DNA of 64,000 bases from Candidatus Krumholzibacteriota bacterium (GTDB lineage Bacteria > Krumholzibacteriota > Krumholzibacteriia > JAJRXK01), in contig JAJDAC010000016.1 of the NCBI GenBank assembly GCA_029262065.1, positions 62,001 through 126,000 of the forward strand, in the 5' to 3' direction. Below are positions 28,063 to 37,832 of this stretch, piece after piece. Numbering within the stretch: position 1 is the first letter of the stretch; each line of letters opens with the position of its first letter. The translations under genes and the position numbers were made by a program. Below the pieces are notes generated by a model. The model made no database searches. It was not told where the DNA came from and saw nothing but the letters and a program-made list of their open reading frames with translations.

Positions 28063-28623
28063 ATGATTCGATCCACCACCATCTTGGGGCTCACGCGCAA
28101 TGGCGTGACCTGCATGGGCGGCGATGGACAAGTTACATTCGGTCAGATCCAGATGAAGCGCGGCGCCCGCAAAGTGCGTTCCATGTACAACGAAAAGGTG
28201 CTGGCCGGTTTCGCGGGCTCGGCCGCCGACGCCTTCACACTCTTCAGCAAGTTCGAAGGGCATCTCGAGGCGCTCGAAGGCAATCTGGCCCGCGCGGCAG
28301 TGGAGATGGCCAAGGAGTGGCGCAGCGACCGCGTCCTGCGACGCCTCGATGCGTTGCTGGCGGTCATCGATCCCAATCAGGGCTACGTCTTGTCGGGGCA
28401 GGGCGACGTGATCCAACCCGACGACGGAATTCTGTCGATCGGTTCGGGAAGTGCCTACGCGACGGCGGCGGCGCGCGCGTTGGTGCGCCACAGCCAGCTC
28501 GATACAAAGACCATTTGCGAGCAATCGTTGACGATCGCCTCTGAGATCTGCATCTACACCAATGACAACCTCGAGATCCTTACGCTCGACGCGGAGACGG
28601 CCGACGGGAGTGGTATCGCGTGA
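28063..28623 (+). CDS. hslV: ATP-dependent protease peptidase subunit HslV
   Basis: The protein has 186 residues from ATG 28063. After a short propeptide (MIRS) the mature enzyme should begin at the catalytic Thr of [10 protein letters not shown], the threonine-protease nucleophile. Other features are [15 protein letters not shown] and the [12 protein letters not shown] segment, with [14 protein letters not shown] near residue 130. HslV forms a double hexamer capped by the HslU unfoldase and degrades misfolded or regulatory proteins in the cytoplasm. Its stop overlaps the start of hslU (GTGA), so the subunits are coupled. The length is normal. Confidence 0.97.
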   Translation: MIRSTTILGLTRNGVTCMGGDGQVTFGQIQMKRGARKVRSMYNEKVLAGFAGSAADAFTLFSKFEGHLEALEGNLARAAVEMAKEWRSDRVLRRLDALLAVIDPNQGYVLSGQGDVIQPDDGILSIGSGSAYATAAARALVRHSQLDTKTICEQSLTIASEICIYTNDNLEILTLDAETADGSGIA

Positions 28624-29984
28624 GTGAGAACCGAACGGAAGTGGCCCCCCGCGATCTGACCCCTCGCATGATCGTGAGTGAGTTGGACCGCTACATCGTC
28701 GGCCAGTCCGACGCCAAGCGCGCCGTGGCCATAGCGTTGAGGAACCGCTGGCGACGTATGGAGGTTACCGGCGACCTACGCGACGAGATCATTCCCAACA
28801 ACATCATCATGATCGGACCCACCGGGGTGGGAAAGACCGAGATCGCGCGACGGCTGGCCCGCCTGGCCGGCTCCCCGTTCGTGAAGGTCGAAGCCACGAA
28901 GTTCACCGAGCGCGGTTACGTGGGGCGAGACGTCGAGTCCATGATCCGCGACCTGGTGGAGGCGTCGGTAAAGATGGTGCGCGAGGAGCTGGCGGCCGAG
29001 GTCGAAGGTGTGGCCGCGCAAGCGGTGGAAGAAGCGCTGCTCGATCTTTTGCTGCCGCCGCTGCGTGATACCGGCGAGGACACCGCGGCCCGGTACACGC
29101 GAAGCCGTGAGGCGTTGCGGGACCAGTTGCGGCGACGCGAGCTGGAAGAACGAACCGTGACGATCGAGGCCACCGTACGTGGCGGCCCGATGATCGACAT
29201 CATGCAATCGGGCGGTGATGAACTGGGGGCGGGCCTGGGCGAGGCGCTGAAGAACATGCTTCCCAGCCGCAAGAAGGAGCGCAGTGTATCGCTGCGCCAA
29301 GCGCGGGAGATCCTGCTCCAGGATGAGCTGGACCGAAGGATCGATCAGGATCGGGTGGCCACCGAGGCGTTGGCCCGGGCCGAAACCAGTGGCATCGTGT
29401 TTCTGGATGAGATCGACAAGGTGGCCAGCCGTGGCGAGATGCACGGAGCCGACGTGAGCCGCGAGGGCGTGCAGCGAGACCTGCTGCCCATCGTCGAAGG
29501 CGCGGCCGTGCAAACCAAGTACGGGCCCTTGAAAACCGACCACATCCTATTCGTGGCGGCGGGCGCGTTCCACATGAGCAAGCCCAGCGATCTGATTCCC
29601 GAGCTGCAGGGTCGCTTTCCCATTCGGGTCGAGCTGAAATCATTGACCGAGGCGGACTTCGTGCGCATTCTCGCCGAGCCGGAAACGTCTCTGCCCAAGC
29701 AGTACCAGGCGTTGTTGGCCACGGAGAATTGCACGCTGGAGTTCACCGAAGACGGATTCGAAGAGTTGGCCCGTATTGCGCACGACGTGAATACGCGGCA
29801 GGAGAACATCGGAGCAAGACGTCTTCATACCATCTTGACCACCCTACTCGACGATATGTTGTTCGAACTGCCACCAGAAGGCGATGAAAGACCAGCCACG
29901 CATGTGCGCGTCGATGGCGAATTCGTGCGGGAGAAACTGGGCGACCTTGTGAAGGACGAGGACCTGAGCCGCTACATACTGTAG
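28620..29984 (+). CDS. hslU: ATP-dependent protease ATPase subunit HslU
   Basis: A 454-residue AAA+ unfoldase from GTG 28620. It begins with [17 protein letters not shown], characteristic of HslU/ClpX. Walker A is GPTGVGKTE, the pore motif is in [10 protein letters not shown], the inserted I-domain spans about residues 110-230, and Walker B is VFLDEIDK. The sensor/arm region contains [14 protein letters not shown], and the C-terminal tail LSRYIL would insert into HslV to activate it. It unfolds substrates and feeds them to HslV. No heat-shock operator was recognised upstream. The following 64 bases hold no clear terminator. Confidence 0.97.
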   Translation: MSENRTEVAPRDLTPRMIVSELDRYIVGQSDAKRAVAIALRNRWRRMEVTGDLRDEIIPNNIIMIGPTGVGKTEIARRLARLAGSPFVKVEATKFTERGYVGRDVESMIRDLVEASVKMVREELAAEVEGVAAQAVEEALLDLLLPPLRDTGEDTAARYTRSREALRDQLRRRELEERTVTIEATVRGGPMIDIMQSGGDELGAGLGEALKNMLPSRKKERSVSLRQAREILLQDELDRRIDQDRVATEALARAETSGIVFLDEIDKVASRGEMHGADVSREGVQRDLLPIVEGAAVQTKYGPLKTDHILFVAAGAFHMSKPSDLIPELQGRFPIRVELKSLTEADFVRILAEPETSLPKQYQALLATENCTLEFTEDGFEELARIAHDVNTRQENIGARRLHTILTTLLDDMLFELPPEGDERPATHVRVDGEFVREKLGDLVKDEDLSRYIL

Positions 29985-30048
29985 CTGCGCAAGAGAACCC
30001 GAGGACGACGTCAACCATGGGCGGCGCGCGATCCTCTTCCGGCTTGGA

Positions 30049-31230
30049 GTGAGCGTGCGCGCGTTGTTGGTGGTTATAGCGGCGGTGGCGGTCGCGGCGT
30101 GCGCCGAGGTCGCCCGGCCTCCGGGTGGTCCGGTCGACCGAACGCCGCCCACGGCCACCGCGGCCTCGCCTGGCAGTCTGGCCACCTCCGTGGATGCGAG
30201 GGCGGCTATCTCGTTCGTGCTGTCCGAGAAGGTCGATCGGCGCAGCGCGGCGCGAGCGCTCACGGTGATTCCGCCGGTCGAACTCAAGTCCCCCAAATTG
30301 GATGGCCTGGGGCTCGAGTATCGGCCGAGGGAAGCGTGGCCCCCCGATACCGTCGTGGTCTGGACGTTGGAAACCAGTTTGAAGGACAAGCACGGGGTGA
30401 CCCTGGAGGAACGCCTCACGGGCGTCTTCACACGCGGCGCGACACTGCCCACGGGACGTATCGAGGGCAGCGCCAGGGTGCTGGGTGGGAGCGTCGAAGG
30501 CCCCCCAGAATCGACCATCGGAGGCGCCGACCCCAAGCCAGCCGGTGGTGGGGCGGCAAAGCCCTCGGGCGACCTTTCGACGCTTCGCGTGAATCTCAGC
30601 TTACCCGCGCCCGAGGGTCAGCGCCGCCGGCCGCTTTGGCGTTGGGCGAACGGCGATGCCGTGGGCCGATTTCGTCTGGATTGGTTGCGGGTTCCCTCGG
30701 GTCCATACCATCTCGAGGCCTTCCTCGACGGCAATGGAGATGGAAGCAGGGACGAGCGTGAGGCCGTGGCCACGGTGGACAGCTTGTTTCTGGCCGCGGG
30801 GGACAGTACTTTGATATTGGACGGGTTGGAGCTGGTGGACCTAGAAGGTCCGGTGGACCTGCTGATCTGCGTGCCGGTGGAAACCCCGGACTCGCTGGTG
30901 GTGCGGGTGTTCGTGGCTCCCGAATCGGGTTCGGAGAGCGTGGCCGTGGCACGATTGGATTCGACGGGCTGCGTGGTGGAGTCGGTGGTTCCGGGTTCCT
31001 ACCGAGTGGGCGCGTGGCTCGACGTCGATGGCGACGGTCGATTCTCGCCCGACTCGCTGGGCATCAGCGAGCCGTTCGCTACGCCCCTGAATTGGAAAGC
31101 GCTGCCCGCCCGACCCGACAGCCTTGTGCTTGGCGCTCCCCTGACCACCTCGTCGTGGGCCGAGCTGGACACCCTGCGCCTCCCCCCGGTGCCGCGGGAC
31201 TTGTTTTCCGCAGGTACGGACCCACCATGA
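30049..31230 (+). CDS. Lipoprotein with bacterial Ig-like (Big_5-type) domain
   Basis: A 393-residue predicted lipoprotein from GTG 30049 (a second GTG at 30055 is possible). The lipobox VAAC puts the lipidated Cys at residue 18. Residues about 25-130 resemble a Big_5-type Ig-like domain: DRTPPTATAASPGS, then ISFVLSEKVDR and VVWTLETSLKDKHG. Downstream is a Gly/Pro-rich linker and beta-rich repeats with FLDGNGDGSRDEREA and WLDVDGDGRFSPD, which look like Asp-rich calcium-binding loops. Such proteins are common surface lipoproteins in FCB bacteria. Function is unknown. It overlaps the dapF-like start (ATGA) and heads a three-gene unit. Confidence 0.8.
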   Translation: MSVRALLVVIAAVAVAACAEVARPPGGPVDRTPPTATAASPGSLATSVDARAAISFVLSEKVDRRSAARALTVIPPVELKSPKLDGLGLEYRPREAWPPDTVVVWTLETSLKDKHGVTLEERLTGVFTRGATLPTGRIEGSARVLGGSVEGPPESTIGGADPKPAGGGAAKPSGDLSTLRVNLSLPAPEGQRRRPLWRWANGDAVGRFRLDWLRVPSGPYHLEAFLDGNGDGSRDEREAVATVDSLFLAAGDSTLILDGLELVDLEGPVDLLICVPVETPDSLVVRVFVAPESGSESVAVARLDSTGCVVESVVPGSYRVGAWLDVDGDGRFSPDSLGISEPFATPLNWKALPARPDSLVLGAPLTTSSWAELDTLRLPPVPRDLFSAGTDPP

Positions 31231-32048
31231 CGCACATCGACTCGCCGTTGTCTTTCGCCAAAATGAACGGGGCCGCCAACGACTTCGTGCTGATAACGGG
31301 GGCGCCGCCGGTTGAACCGGAAGTCGGCGAACTGGTGCGTAGGCTTTGTCATCGACGGCGCGGTATCGGCGGCGACGGAGTGCTCTTCATGGAGCGCCTG
31401 CACGGCTTTGCTGACGATGTGTTCCACATGCATTTCTACAACTGCGATGGCGGTCGCGCGCAACTCTGCTTGAATGGCGCGCGCTGCTGCGTTCGACGGG
31501 CGGTTCAGCTGGGGTGGGCGGAGGGCCGCTTCTCTTTCCGGACCGATGTCGGCAGCATCGAGGGCGAACTCGTCGACGCGAACCAGGTGGCCCTGTGGGT
31601 CCAACCTCCCGAGCGTCCCATGGAGAGCATCCAGTTGCCGCCCAATCCCTGGGCTTCCGTGGGTCATCCGGTCTTCACCGGCGACGAGCATCTGGTCATC
31701 GAGGTGTCGGCCGAAGCACTGCGGTCCATGGATCTGGTACAGGCCGCGCGACCGCTTCGCGAGTGGACGGGCGCCTTCGCGCGCGGAAACAACGTTCACT
31801 TCGTGCATCGCGACGGGCGGGAGTGGACCATCCGCACATACGAACGCGGCGTCGAGGCCGAGACCTGGGCCTCAGGCAGTGGCTGTATGTCAGCGGTGGC
31901 CGCGCTGGGCACCGACGGCGAGGAAATTCGCCTTCGTACCCACGGCGGCGACGAAATTCGAATCGCCCGTCAGCCTGGACGCTGGCAAATGATCGGGCCC
32001 ACCCAGTTGGCGTGCGAAGGCCAGGCGCCGGGTGGAGGTATTCAATGA
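31227..32048 (+). CDS. dapF: Diaminopimelate epimerase-like protein, one catalytic Cys replaced
   Basis: The protein has 273 residues from ATG 31227, overlapping the lipoprotein stop. DapF interconverts LL- and meso-diaminopimelate for lysine and peptidoglycan using two cysteines. Family features are the start FAKMNGAANDFV, the first Cys site LCLNGARC (Cys81; the usual CGNG is CLNG), GNNVHFVH and TYERGVEAETWASGSGC. In the last motif the second catalytic Cys (usual ACGSG or ACGTG) is Ser216, with a Cys four residues later at 220. The fold is clearly DapF-like, but epimerase activity is uncertain. No lysine-pathway gene is adjacent. It overlaps the next gene by ATGA. Confidence 0.82.
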   Translation: MTHIDSPLSFAKMNGAANDFVLITGAPPVEPEVGELVRRLCHRRRGIGGDGVLFMERLHGFADDVFHMHFYNCDGGRAQLCLNGARCCVRRAVQLGWAEGRFSFRTDVGSIEGELVDANQVALWVQPPERPMESIQLPPNPWASVGHPVFTGDEHLVIEVSAEALRSMDLVQAARPLREWTGAFARGNNVHFVHRDGREWTIRTYERGVEAETWASGSGCMSAVAALGTDGEEIRLRTHGGDEIRIARQPGRWQMIGPTQLACEGQAPGGGIQ

Positions 32049-34867
32049 CCGGGTCGCGCGGGGTGTGTGCGGTGCTCGTGGCGATCCTGGCGTTCATGGC
32101 AGCTGGCGATGCGGGCGCCCAGATCCGTTACGGCAAGAACAAGGTCGTGTACGCCGACCGCGAGTGGCAGGTATTCGAGGAAGGGCAGGTACACCTGTAC
32201 TTCTACGAAGAAGAGGAGGATCTGGCGCGCCAGACCCTGGCCATGGCCGTCGACGCCTACGCAGACTTCGTCGAGTACTTCGGGTTCGAATTCGAAGAAC
32301 CCATTCCCATCATTCTCTACGGCACGCATCACGACTTCAAGCAGACCCATGTGACGCCGGGGTTCGTAAGCGACGGTACGGCGGGTTTCACGGAGTTTGC
32401 CAAGGGCCGCATTGCGATCCGGGCCACCGGCAACTACGGCGACCTCCTGCACCTGGTGCGCCACGAGATGGTCCACGCGTTCATGCTGTCGGAGCTCGCC
32501 AAGGTCATGAACGACCACGGCATCTACGACTACGCCGGACCGCCATTGTGGTTCATCGAAGGCTTGGCGGAAAACATAGCCAACCCGAAGGCCAACGCGC
32601 AGGCCCATATGTTCCTGCGCGACTCGGTCCTGAACGATCGGCTTCTGCCCATCCCCGAGATGTGGCGCATCCGCGGCAGCTTTCTGATGTACAAGATGGG
32701 CGAATCGATCGTGGGTTTCCTACGCGACCAGTACGGCGATCATGTGCCGGCATTGCTCATCGACCATTGGTGGTTGGGACGAGGCTTCGAAGATCTTCTG
32801 CAGCTCGAGTTGGGGCTGACGCTGCAGGAGCTGAGCGATCGTTGGGTCGCCTATTTGAAACGCCGGTACTTCCCTGAACTGTTGGTACGGCGATCGCCCG
32901 CCGAGAGTGGTGATCCCGTGGTAAAGAAACCACAGGTCGAGTTGGCGCCCACCGTGGTCAGCAACGAGAACGACGAGTTGGAACTGGTGGCGCTGAGTTA
33001 CCGGGGTGGAACGCTCGGGTTGTGGCGCATACGAACCAACGCGGACCACGAAGAGAGCTTTCATCAGTTGATCGAAAGCGCGCGCACGGCGCGCTTTGAA
33101 ACGTTACCGTCGTTTCGTAGTCGATTGGATACCTGGGGTGGGCAGCGATTGACGTTCGTGGCCAAGAGCGGCGGTCAGGACGCGCTGTACATCTATGATC
33201 TGATCGACGAGAAGATAGAGAACTCCTTTTCGTTTCCCAATCTGCGCGAGATCTCCAGTCCCACATTCTCACCCGACGGCAACATCGTGGCCTTCAGTGC
33301 ATTGAGCGCCGAGGGCTACAGCGATCTGTACGTGGTCGAACTGGATTCGCGCCGACTGCGACGGATTACCCACGACCTGTACCATGACATCCATCCCGAC
33401 TGGCATCCCGAACGCGCTGAACTGGTATTCGCCTCCGACCGCCACAGTTACGAACAAGGCACCCACGACCTCTACCGGCTGGAGCTCGCCGCGGGGGCAC
33501 GTCCGCAACCCATGGTGCGCACGAAAGCCGATGAGACCGAGCCGGTTTGGTCCCCCGATGGCGAGTCGGTTCTCTATGTGAGCACGTCTTCTGATGCGCG
33601 CAATCTCCACGTCCTGAGCGGTGGCAAGACCCACCAGATCACCAACCTGACCGGCGGCACGTTCTTTCCCGACTGGATCAAGGCTCCTTCTCCGGACGAG
33701 CCCGGAGAGATCGTGGCCTCGGTGTTTCATCAGGGGACGTTTCATCTCTACCGGTTTCCGGTGCAACTGGATGCGCGTGGTGCATCGGCGCCGGTAACCG
33801 CGGCGAGCGCTTTGGTCGAGGCCGAGGCCCAGCCCGAGGTAGCCCGTTTGGGACGCAACGCGGAAGCCCGCAAGTACAACGTGAGTCTGGGGCTGGATTT
33901 CGTCCAGACGGTAGCCGTGGTGGACCCCGACCTGCCCTACAGTTCTGGAGCCAGTTTGGGCTTCAGTGATTTGTTGGGAGAACACCAGCTGTCTGTTTCG
34001 GTGAGCAACAGCAGCAACGAATTCAACTTGAAAGACATGAACGTCGGCGTGGGGTACTCCAACTTCTCGCGGCGATGGAACCGGCATCTGGGCATGTTCC
34101 GTTTCAACACCCTGCAGAATCTGAACAGCCTCCGCCCGGTGGCACGGGAGGAGCGGCGCACGGGCGTTTTCGCCGGCCTCACCTATCCGTTTTCCACGTT
34201 CAAGCGGGTGGAGTTCAGCACGGTGATGCGCTACCTCGAGCGCAACGAGCAGGCGCAGGCGGTTATTGGCAAGGCCGGTAGTAGTTGGTTGTGGAGTGCA
34301 TTCGCGAGCTATGTGTATGACAACTCGCTCTGGACCTGGCAAGGGCCGTTGCGCGGAAAGCGGTACGCGTTCACGGTGGGACAGACGTTCGACTTGCTGG
34401 GACGTGGTTTCGATCGACAGACGGCGCAGCTCGACTACCGTCACTACCTCGAACTCTGGCGCCAATCGTCCATCGCCCTGCGCTGGAACCAGCGCCACAG
34501 CTTCGGCAGCGATACCTCGATTTTCTACGTCGGCGGGCCCAACGATTTGCGGGGTTACGACTGGTTCGAATTCTTCGGAGATCAGATCTATCTTGGCAAC
34601 CTGGAGCTACGCGTGCCACTGATCGACCATCTGTTGCTGCGATTTCCGTTCGGGCGATTCGACGTTCCCAATATCCGTGGCGCCGCGTTCTTCGACGTCG
34701 CCAACGTGGAGGGGCCGTTTGACACCGGCTGGATCGGCAGTTTCGGCTACAGTTTCTACCTGACGCTGTTTCCCCCGTTGGTCGTGCGGATGGACGTGGT
34801 CAAGACCCACGACTTCGACGAGGTCGAAGCGTGGGACGTGGATTGGAACCTCAGTTTCCTGTTCTGA
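32045..34867 (+). CDS. Peptidase MA-like / beta-propeller / outer-membrane barrel protein
   Basis: A 940-residue exported protein with a signal peptide (about 1-25, ending DAGAQ). Residues 30-290 resemble the peptidase MA (gluzincin) family: HEMVH at 140-144 with His140, Glu141 and His144, and the third ligand Glu172 in WFIEGLAENIA. Residues about 300-600 contain WD40/TolB-like propeller blades such as SPTFSPDGNIVAFSA, HPDWHPERAELVFASDR and EPVWSPDGESVLYVS. The last 300 residues look like a BamA/surface-antigen barrel (GGPNDLRGYDWFEF) and end in Phe (NLSFLF), as outer-membrane barrels do. This combination suggests a cell-surface or periplasmic protease anchored by its own barrel. The substrate is unknown. 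Confidence 0.85.
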   Translation: MTGSRGVCAVLVAILAFMAAGDAGAQIRYGKNKVVYADREWQVFEEGQVHLYFYEEEEDLARQTLAMAVDAYADFVEYFGFEFEEPIPIILYGTHHDFKQTHVTPGFVSDGTAGFTEFAKGRIAIRATGNYGDLLHLVRHEMVHAFMLSELAKVMNDHGIYDYAGPPLWFIEGLAENIANPKANAQAHMFLRDSVLNDRLLPIPEMWRIRGSFLMYKMGESIVGFLRDQYGDHVPALLIDHWWLGRGFEDLLQLELGLTLQELSDRWVAYLKRRYFPELLVRRSPAESGDPVVKKPQVELAPTVVSNENDELELVALSYRGGTLGLWRIRTNADHEESFHQLIESARTARFETLPSFRSRLDTWGGQRLTFVAKSGGQDALYIYDLIDEKIENSFSFPNLREISSPTFSPDGNIVAFSALSAEGYSDLYVVELDSRRLRRITHDLYHDIHPDWHPERAELVFASDRHSYEQGTHDLYRLELAAGARPQPMVRTKADETEPVWSPDGESVLYVSTSSDARNLHVLSGGKTHQITNLTGGTFFPDWIKAPSPDEPGEIVASVFHQGTFHLYRFPVQLDARGASAPVTAASALVEAEAQPEVARLGRNAEARKYNVSLGLDFVQTVAVVDPDLPYSSGASLGFSDLLGEHQLSVSVSNSSNEFNLKDMNVGVGYSNFSRRWNRHLGMFRFNTLQNLNSLRPVAREERRTGVFAGLTYPFSTFKRVEFSTVMRYLERNEQAQAVIGKAGSSWLWSAFASYVYDNSLWTWQGPLRGKRYAFTVGQTFDLLGRGFDRQTAQLDYRHYLELWRQSSIALRWNQRHSFGSDTSIFYVGGPNDLRGYDWFEFFGDQIYLGNLELRVPLIDHLLLRFPFGRFDVPNIRGAAFFDVANVEGPFDTGWIGSFGYSFYLTLFPPLVVRMDVVKTHDFDEVEAWDVDWNLSFLF

Positions 34868-35068
34868 CCACGCGCGCGCATCGATACCAAACTTCGGCGT
34901 GACCCCTTGCGCCACGACCGCCCGATTCAACATCTTGCCTGCATGATGCGCAGCGCCTCCCGCGCTCGTGTTGTCTCCTGCCTCATCGGGAAGCCCGGTC
35001 TTTTTGCCGTGCTTTCCGCCGCGTCGCTCGCACCGGCATCCGTCGGTCCCATTGGCGGAGGAGGCAGA

Positions 35069-37732
35069 ATGTTCGCGTTCTGGTCGCGATCAGGATTCCC
35101 CCGGCTGGTCCTTTGGCTGGCCCTGTCCCATGCGGTCGCTGCGTCGGCCGCCAGCGAACGCATTCCCCGGGCGGCTGCGCCCAAGGACATGGTGTTCGAT
35201 GAGTTCGTCCACAACGCGGGCGAGCTCCAGATGAACATCACCAACTGGGGACTGTTGGGTTCGTATCCCAACTCGCCGGCTTTCTTTGCCGATCAACCCT
35301 CGGCCATGTGGCCGGCCGGTAGCGGCGTCGAGTACCTGTTCGCGGCGGGGCTGTGGGTTGGTGCCGTCCAGAATGGGGTTCCGTTGGTAACCACGTCGCA
35401 GTTCGAGGCGGAGCTGCGGCCAAACCCCGAAGACCCCCTGGATACCATCTGGGCCGCCGCCCAGGGACAGGCCAATGGCGCTCGGTATCCGGATCCCGGC
35501 GAGGACGACGACGGGGACGGATCTGTCAACGAAGACCCCTTGAACGGTCTGGACGACGACGGCGACGGTGCCATCGACGAGGATTTCGCGGCCATCGGCA
35601 ATCAGCATTTTCGTTGCGTCATGCGAGACGATCGGCCGCTCGCGCGCGAAGACAATCCCGAACACCAACCGTTGAACATCAGCGTCGTGCAGGAGACATT
35701 CCAGTGGGAGAACGACCAGGTCGATGACTTCGTGGGCTTCCAGTTCACGCTCACCAACGTAGGCAACGCTCCCTTGCAGCAGGTGTTCGTGGGGTTCTGG
35801 GCCGACCCCGACTGCGGCCCGCGTGACGTGGATGACGTGGCGTCGGATGACCTGCTTCACTTCGAAGAAGACCCGACCTACCGGGCTCCCGACGGCAGCT
35901 CCGTGCCGCTATCGATCGCCTGCGCCTACGATGCCGACGGCGACGGCGGTCGCACGCCGGGCTGGCTGGGAATGATGTTCCTGGACCATCCCACCGATCC
36001 CACCGGTGAAAACGCGCCGGAGTTCGTACGCATTCGCAGCTTCCAGTCGTTGCAACGCAACACACCGTTTGACCGTGGCGGTGATCCCAACAACGATCCC
36101 GAACGCTATGAGTTGCTGTCGACCAATGGTATCGACAATACCCCTCCACTGTTCACGGTCGAGCGCGCCAACGATGCGCGAATCCTGTTGTCCAACGGTC
36201 CCTTCGACAACATCGAACCGGGCGAAAGCCTGACGTTTCAGATGGCCATCGTCATGGGGGAGGGCCTGGCCGGTTTGAAGGCCAACGCCGCCCAGGCCGC
36301 GCTGACTTTCTACGGTGGATACTTCGATCGAGATGGCGATTCGTCCACGGGCGTGAAGGGCCGCGAGTCCCGCGTTTGCGCGGAAGACTTTCCACCGGGC
36401 AGCGGCGTCGAGATCACCGACCTGTTTCTGGACTGCGCCGTGGATCCCGGCGACGGCGTGCTGGCGGGAGATCGGATCACCGAAGCTGATCTCGACGAGG
36501 ACGGATGCGTGTACCGCAACGGCGATTGTCCTTTCGAAACGCTGCGGTCTTCGAACGATTGCTCCCAGGACGGACCCGCCGTGGAAGTGGCCGATCTGGT
36601 GGGGTGCACCGGCGTGGGCGGGAAGGAGTTCCATGTGCCTTGGCTGGTGGGACTGGCGCCCGACCCGCCCCCGCTGCGCCTGTGGGAAACCGATGGTCGG
36701 GTTCACCTGTTCTGGAACAGTCTGAGCGAGAACCTGAAGGACATTCGCCTGCAACAGGTGGATTTCGAGTCGTACCGATTGTGGCGAGCCGACGGTTGGG
36801 AGCGGCCGTTTGGATCTTCCATTCGCAACGGGCCCGAGGCTCGACTATGGCGTTTGATTGCGGAGTATGATCGCGTCGACGCGATGTTGGTCGACAATCC
36901 CAGTACGACGACGCCGCCCGAACCATTGCCCCTGGGAGACAACACCGGACTGGACGTGGTGAGGTACCAGCCAGAGGTATTGCGGCCGGACAGCCCGCAG
37001 GCGCAGGAACTGGCCGAGCTTCGGACGTTGGTCGACGAGATCGTGGCCTGGCGCCGACCCGCGGTGAGCGTCGACCCGTCCGCGTTTCTACGCTACGTGG
37101 GATCCGACGGACGCGTGACCGACGTGGGGCATGAGTTTCCCGAGCTGGCGAACTGGGACTGCTGTTACGACCAGGCCGATACCTTGCTCATGGATGCCGT
37201 GGGGCTGGTGTTCTACGAGTTCGTCGACCTGGACGTACACAACGGTCACAACTACTTCTACTCGGTCACCGCCACGGATTTCGACGCGCGCGTTACCAGC
37301 GGCGGCTTGACGCCCATTGGCCCCGGTCTGGCCGGGGATCCGCAGAGCAATTTCCAGTTCGCGGTGCCAAAACCCAGATCGCAGAGCGAAGAGGATCGGC
37401 GCCAGGACGGCCAGAACATCTACGTGTTTCCCAACCCAGCCACGCGAGATGCCTTGGCCGAGTTTGGCCAGTTGCATCCCAACGGTGATGATCCCACCGG
37501 AGTTCGCGTGATGTTCGCGAACCTGCCCCGCGAGCAGTGCACCATCCGAATCTTCACGTTGGCCGGGGATCTCGTCGAGACGGTGGTCCACGATGGCTCT
37601 CAGGGTGACGGGGGGGCGTTCTGGAACCTGGTGTCTCGCAATGGTCAGGAGATCGTCAGCGGGATCTACCTGTACTCGGTCGAGGCGCCGGGTTTTGACC
37701 GCGTCATCGGTCGCTTCGTGGTCGTGCGCTGA
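35069..37732 (+). CDS. Large secreted protein with Ca-binding loops and C-terminal sorting-like domain
   Basis: The protein has 887 residues from ATG 35069, just after GGAGGAGG; the frame is open back to 34907. A signal peptide spans about 1-30 (ALSHAVAASA). Near residue 150 are tandem Asp-rich loops (EDDDGDGSVNEDP, LDDDGDGAIDEDF) like thrombospondin-type-3 or dockerin calcium sites. Long beta-rich regions follow. The C-terminal 85 residues (FPNPATRD, FTLAGDLVETVV, FWNLVSRNGQEIVSGIYLY, RFVVVR) match a type-A sorting or FlgD-Ig-like domain and align with the end of the M6 protease at 15042. No enzymatic domain is recognised. It is probably exported to the surface or medium. Confidence 0.8.
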   Translation: MFAFWSRSGFPRLVLWLALSHAVAASAASERIPRAAAPKDMVFDEFVHNAGELQMNITNWGLLGSYPNSPAFFADQPSAMWPAGSGVEYLFAAGLWVGAVQNGVPLVTTSQFEAELRPNPEDPLDTIWAAAQGQANGARYPDPGEDDDGDGSVNEDPLNGLDDDGDGAIDEDFAAIGNQHFRCVMRDDRPLAREDNPEHQPLNISVVQETFQWENDQVDDFVGFQFTLTNVGNAPLQQVFVGFWADPDCGPRDVDDVASDDLLHFEEDPTYRAPDGSSVPLSIACAYDADGDGGRTPGWLGMMFLDHPTDPTGENAPEFVRIRSFQSLQRNTPFDRGGDPNNDPERYELLSTNGIDNTPPLFTVERANDARILLSNGPFDNIEPGESLTFQMAIVMGEGLAGLKANAAQAALTFYGGYFDRDGDSSTGVKGRESRVCAEDFPPGSGVEITDLFLDCAVDPGDGVLAGDRITEADLDEDGCVYRNGDCPFETLRSSNDCSQDGPAVEVADLVGCTGVGGKEFHVPWLVGLAPDPPPLRLWETDGRVHLFWNSLSENLKDIRLQQVDFESYRLWRADGWERPFGSSIRNGPEARLWRLIAEYDRVDAMLVDNPSTTTPPEPLPLGDNTGLDVVRYQPEVLRPDSPQAQELAELRTLVDEIVAWRRPAVSVDPSAFLRYVGSDGRVTDVGHEFPELANWDCCYDQADTLLMDAVGLVFYEFVDLDVHNGHNYFYSVTATDFDARVTSGGLTPIGPGLAGDPQSNFQFAVPKPRSQSEEDRRQDGQNIYVFPNPATRDALAEFGQLHPNGDDPTGVRVMFANLPREQCTIRIFTLAGDLVETVVHDGSQGDGGAFWNLVSRNGQEIVSGIYLYSVEAPGFDRVIGRFVVVR

Positions 37733-37801
37733 ACAAGCCAGTCGGATGGCCGTCGGATGGGCGCCGGTGCGCCGCCCGACCGGCCGCATCCGCGGCTCCG
37801 G

Positions 37802-37830
37802 TTGAGACGCGACGTGAATTCCACTATGTT
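37802..37830 (+). promoter_or_regulatory. Candidate htpG promoter
   Basis: TTGAGA (37802-37807), a 17-base spacer and TATGTT (37825-37830). It lies in the gap between the secreted-protein gene and htpG. No CIRCE inverted repeat was found. Confidence 0.5.
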
Positions 37831-37832
37831 CT

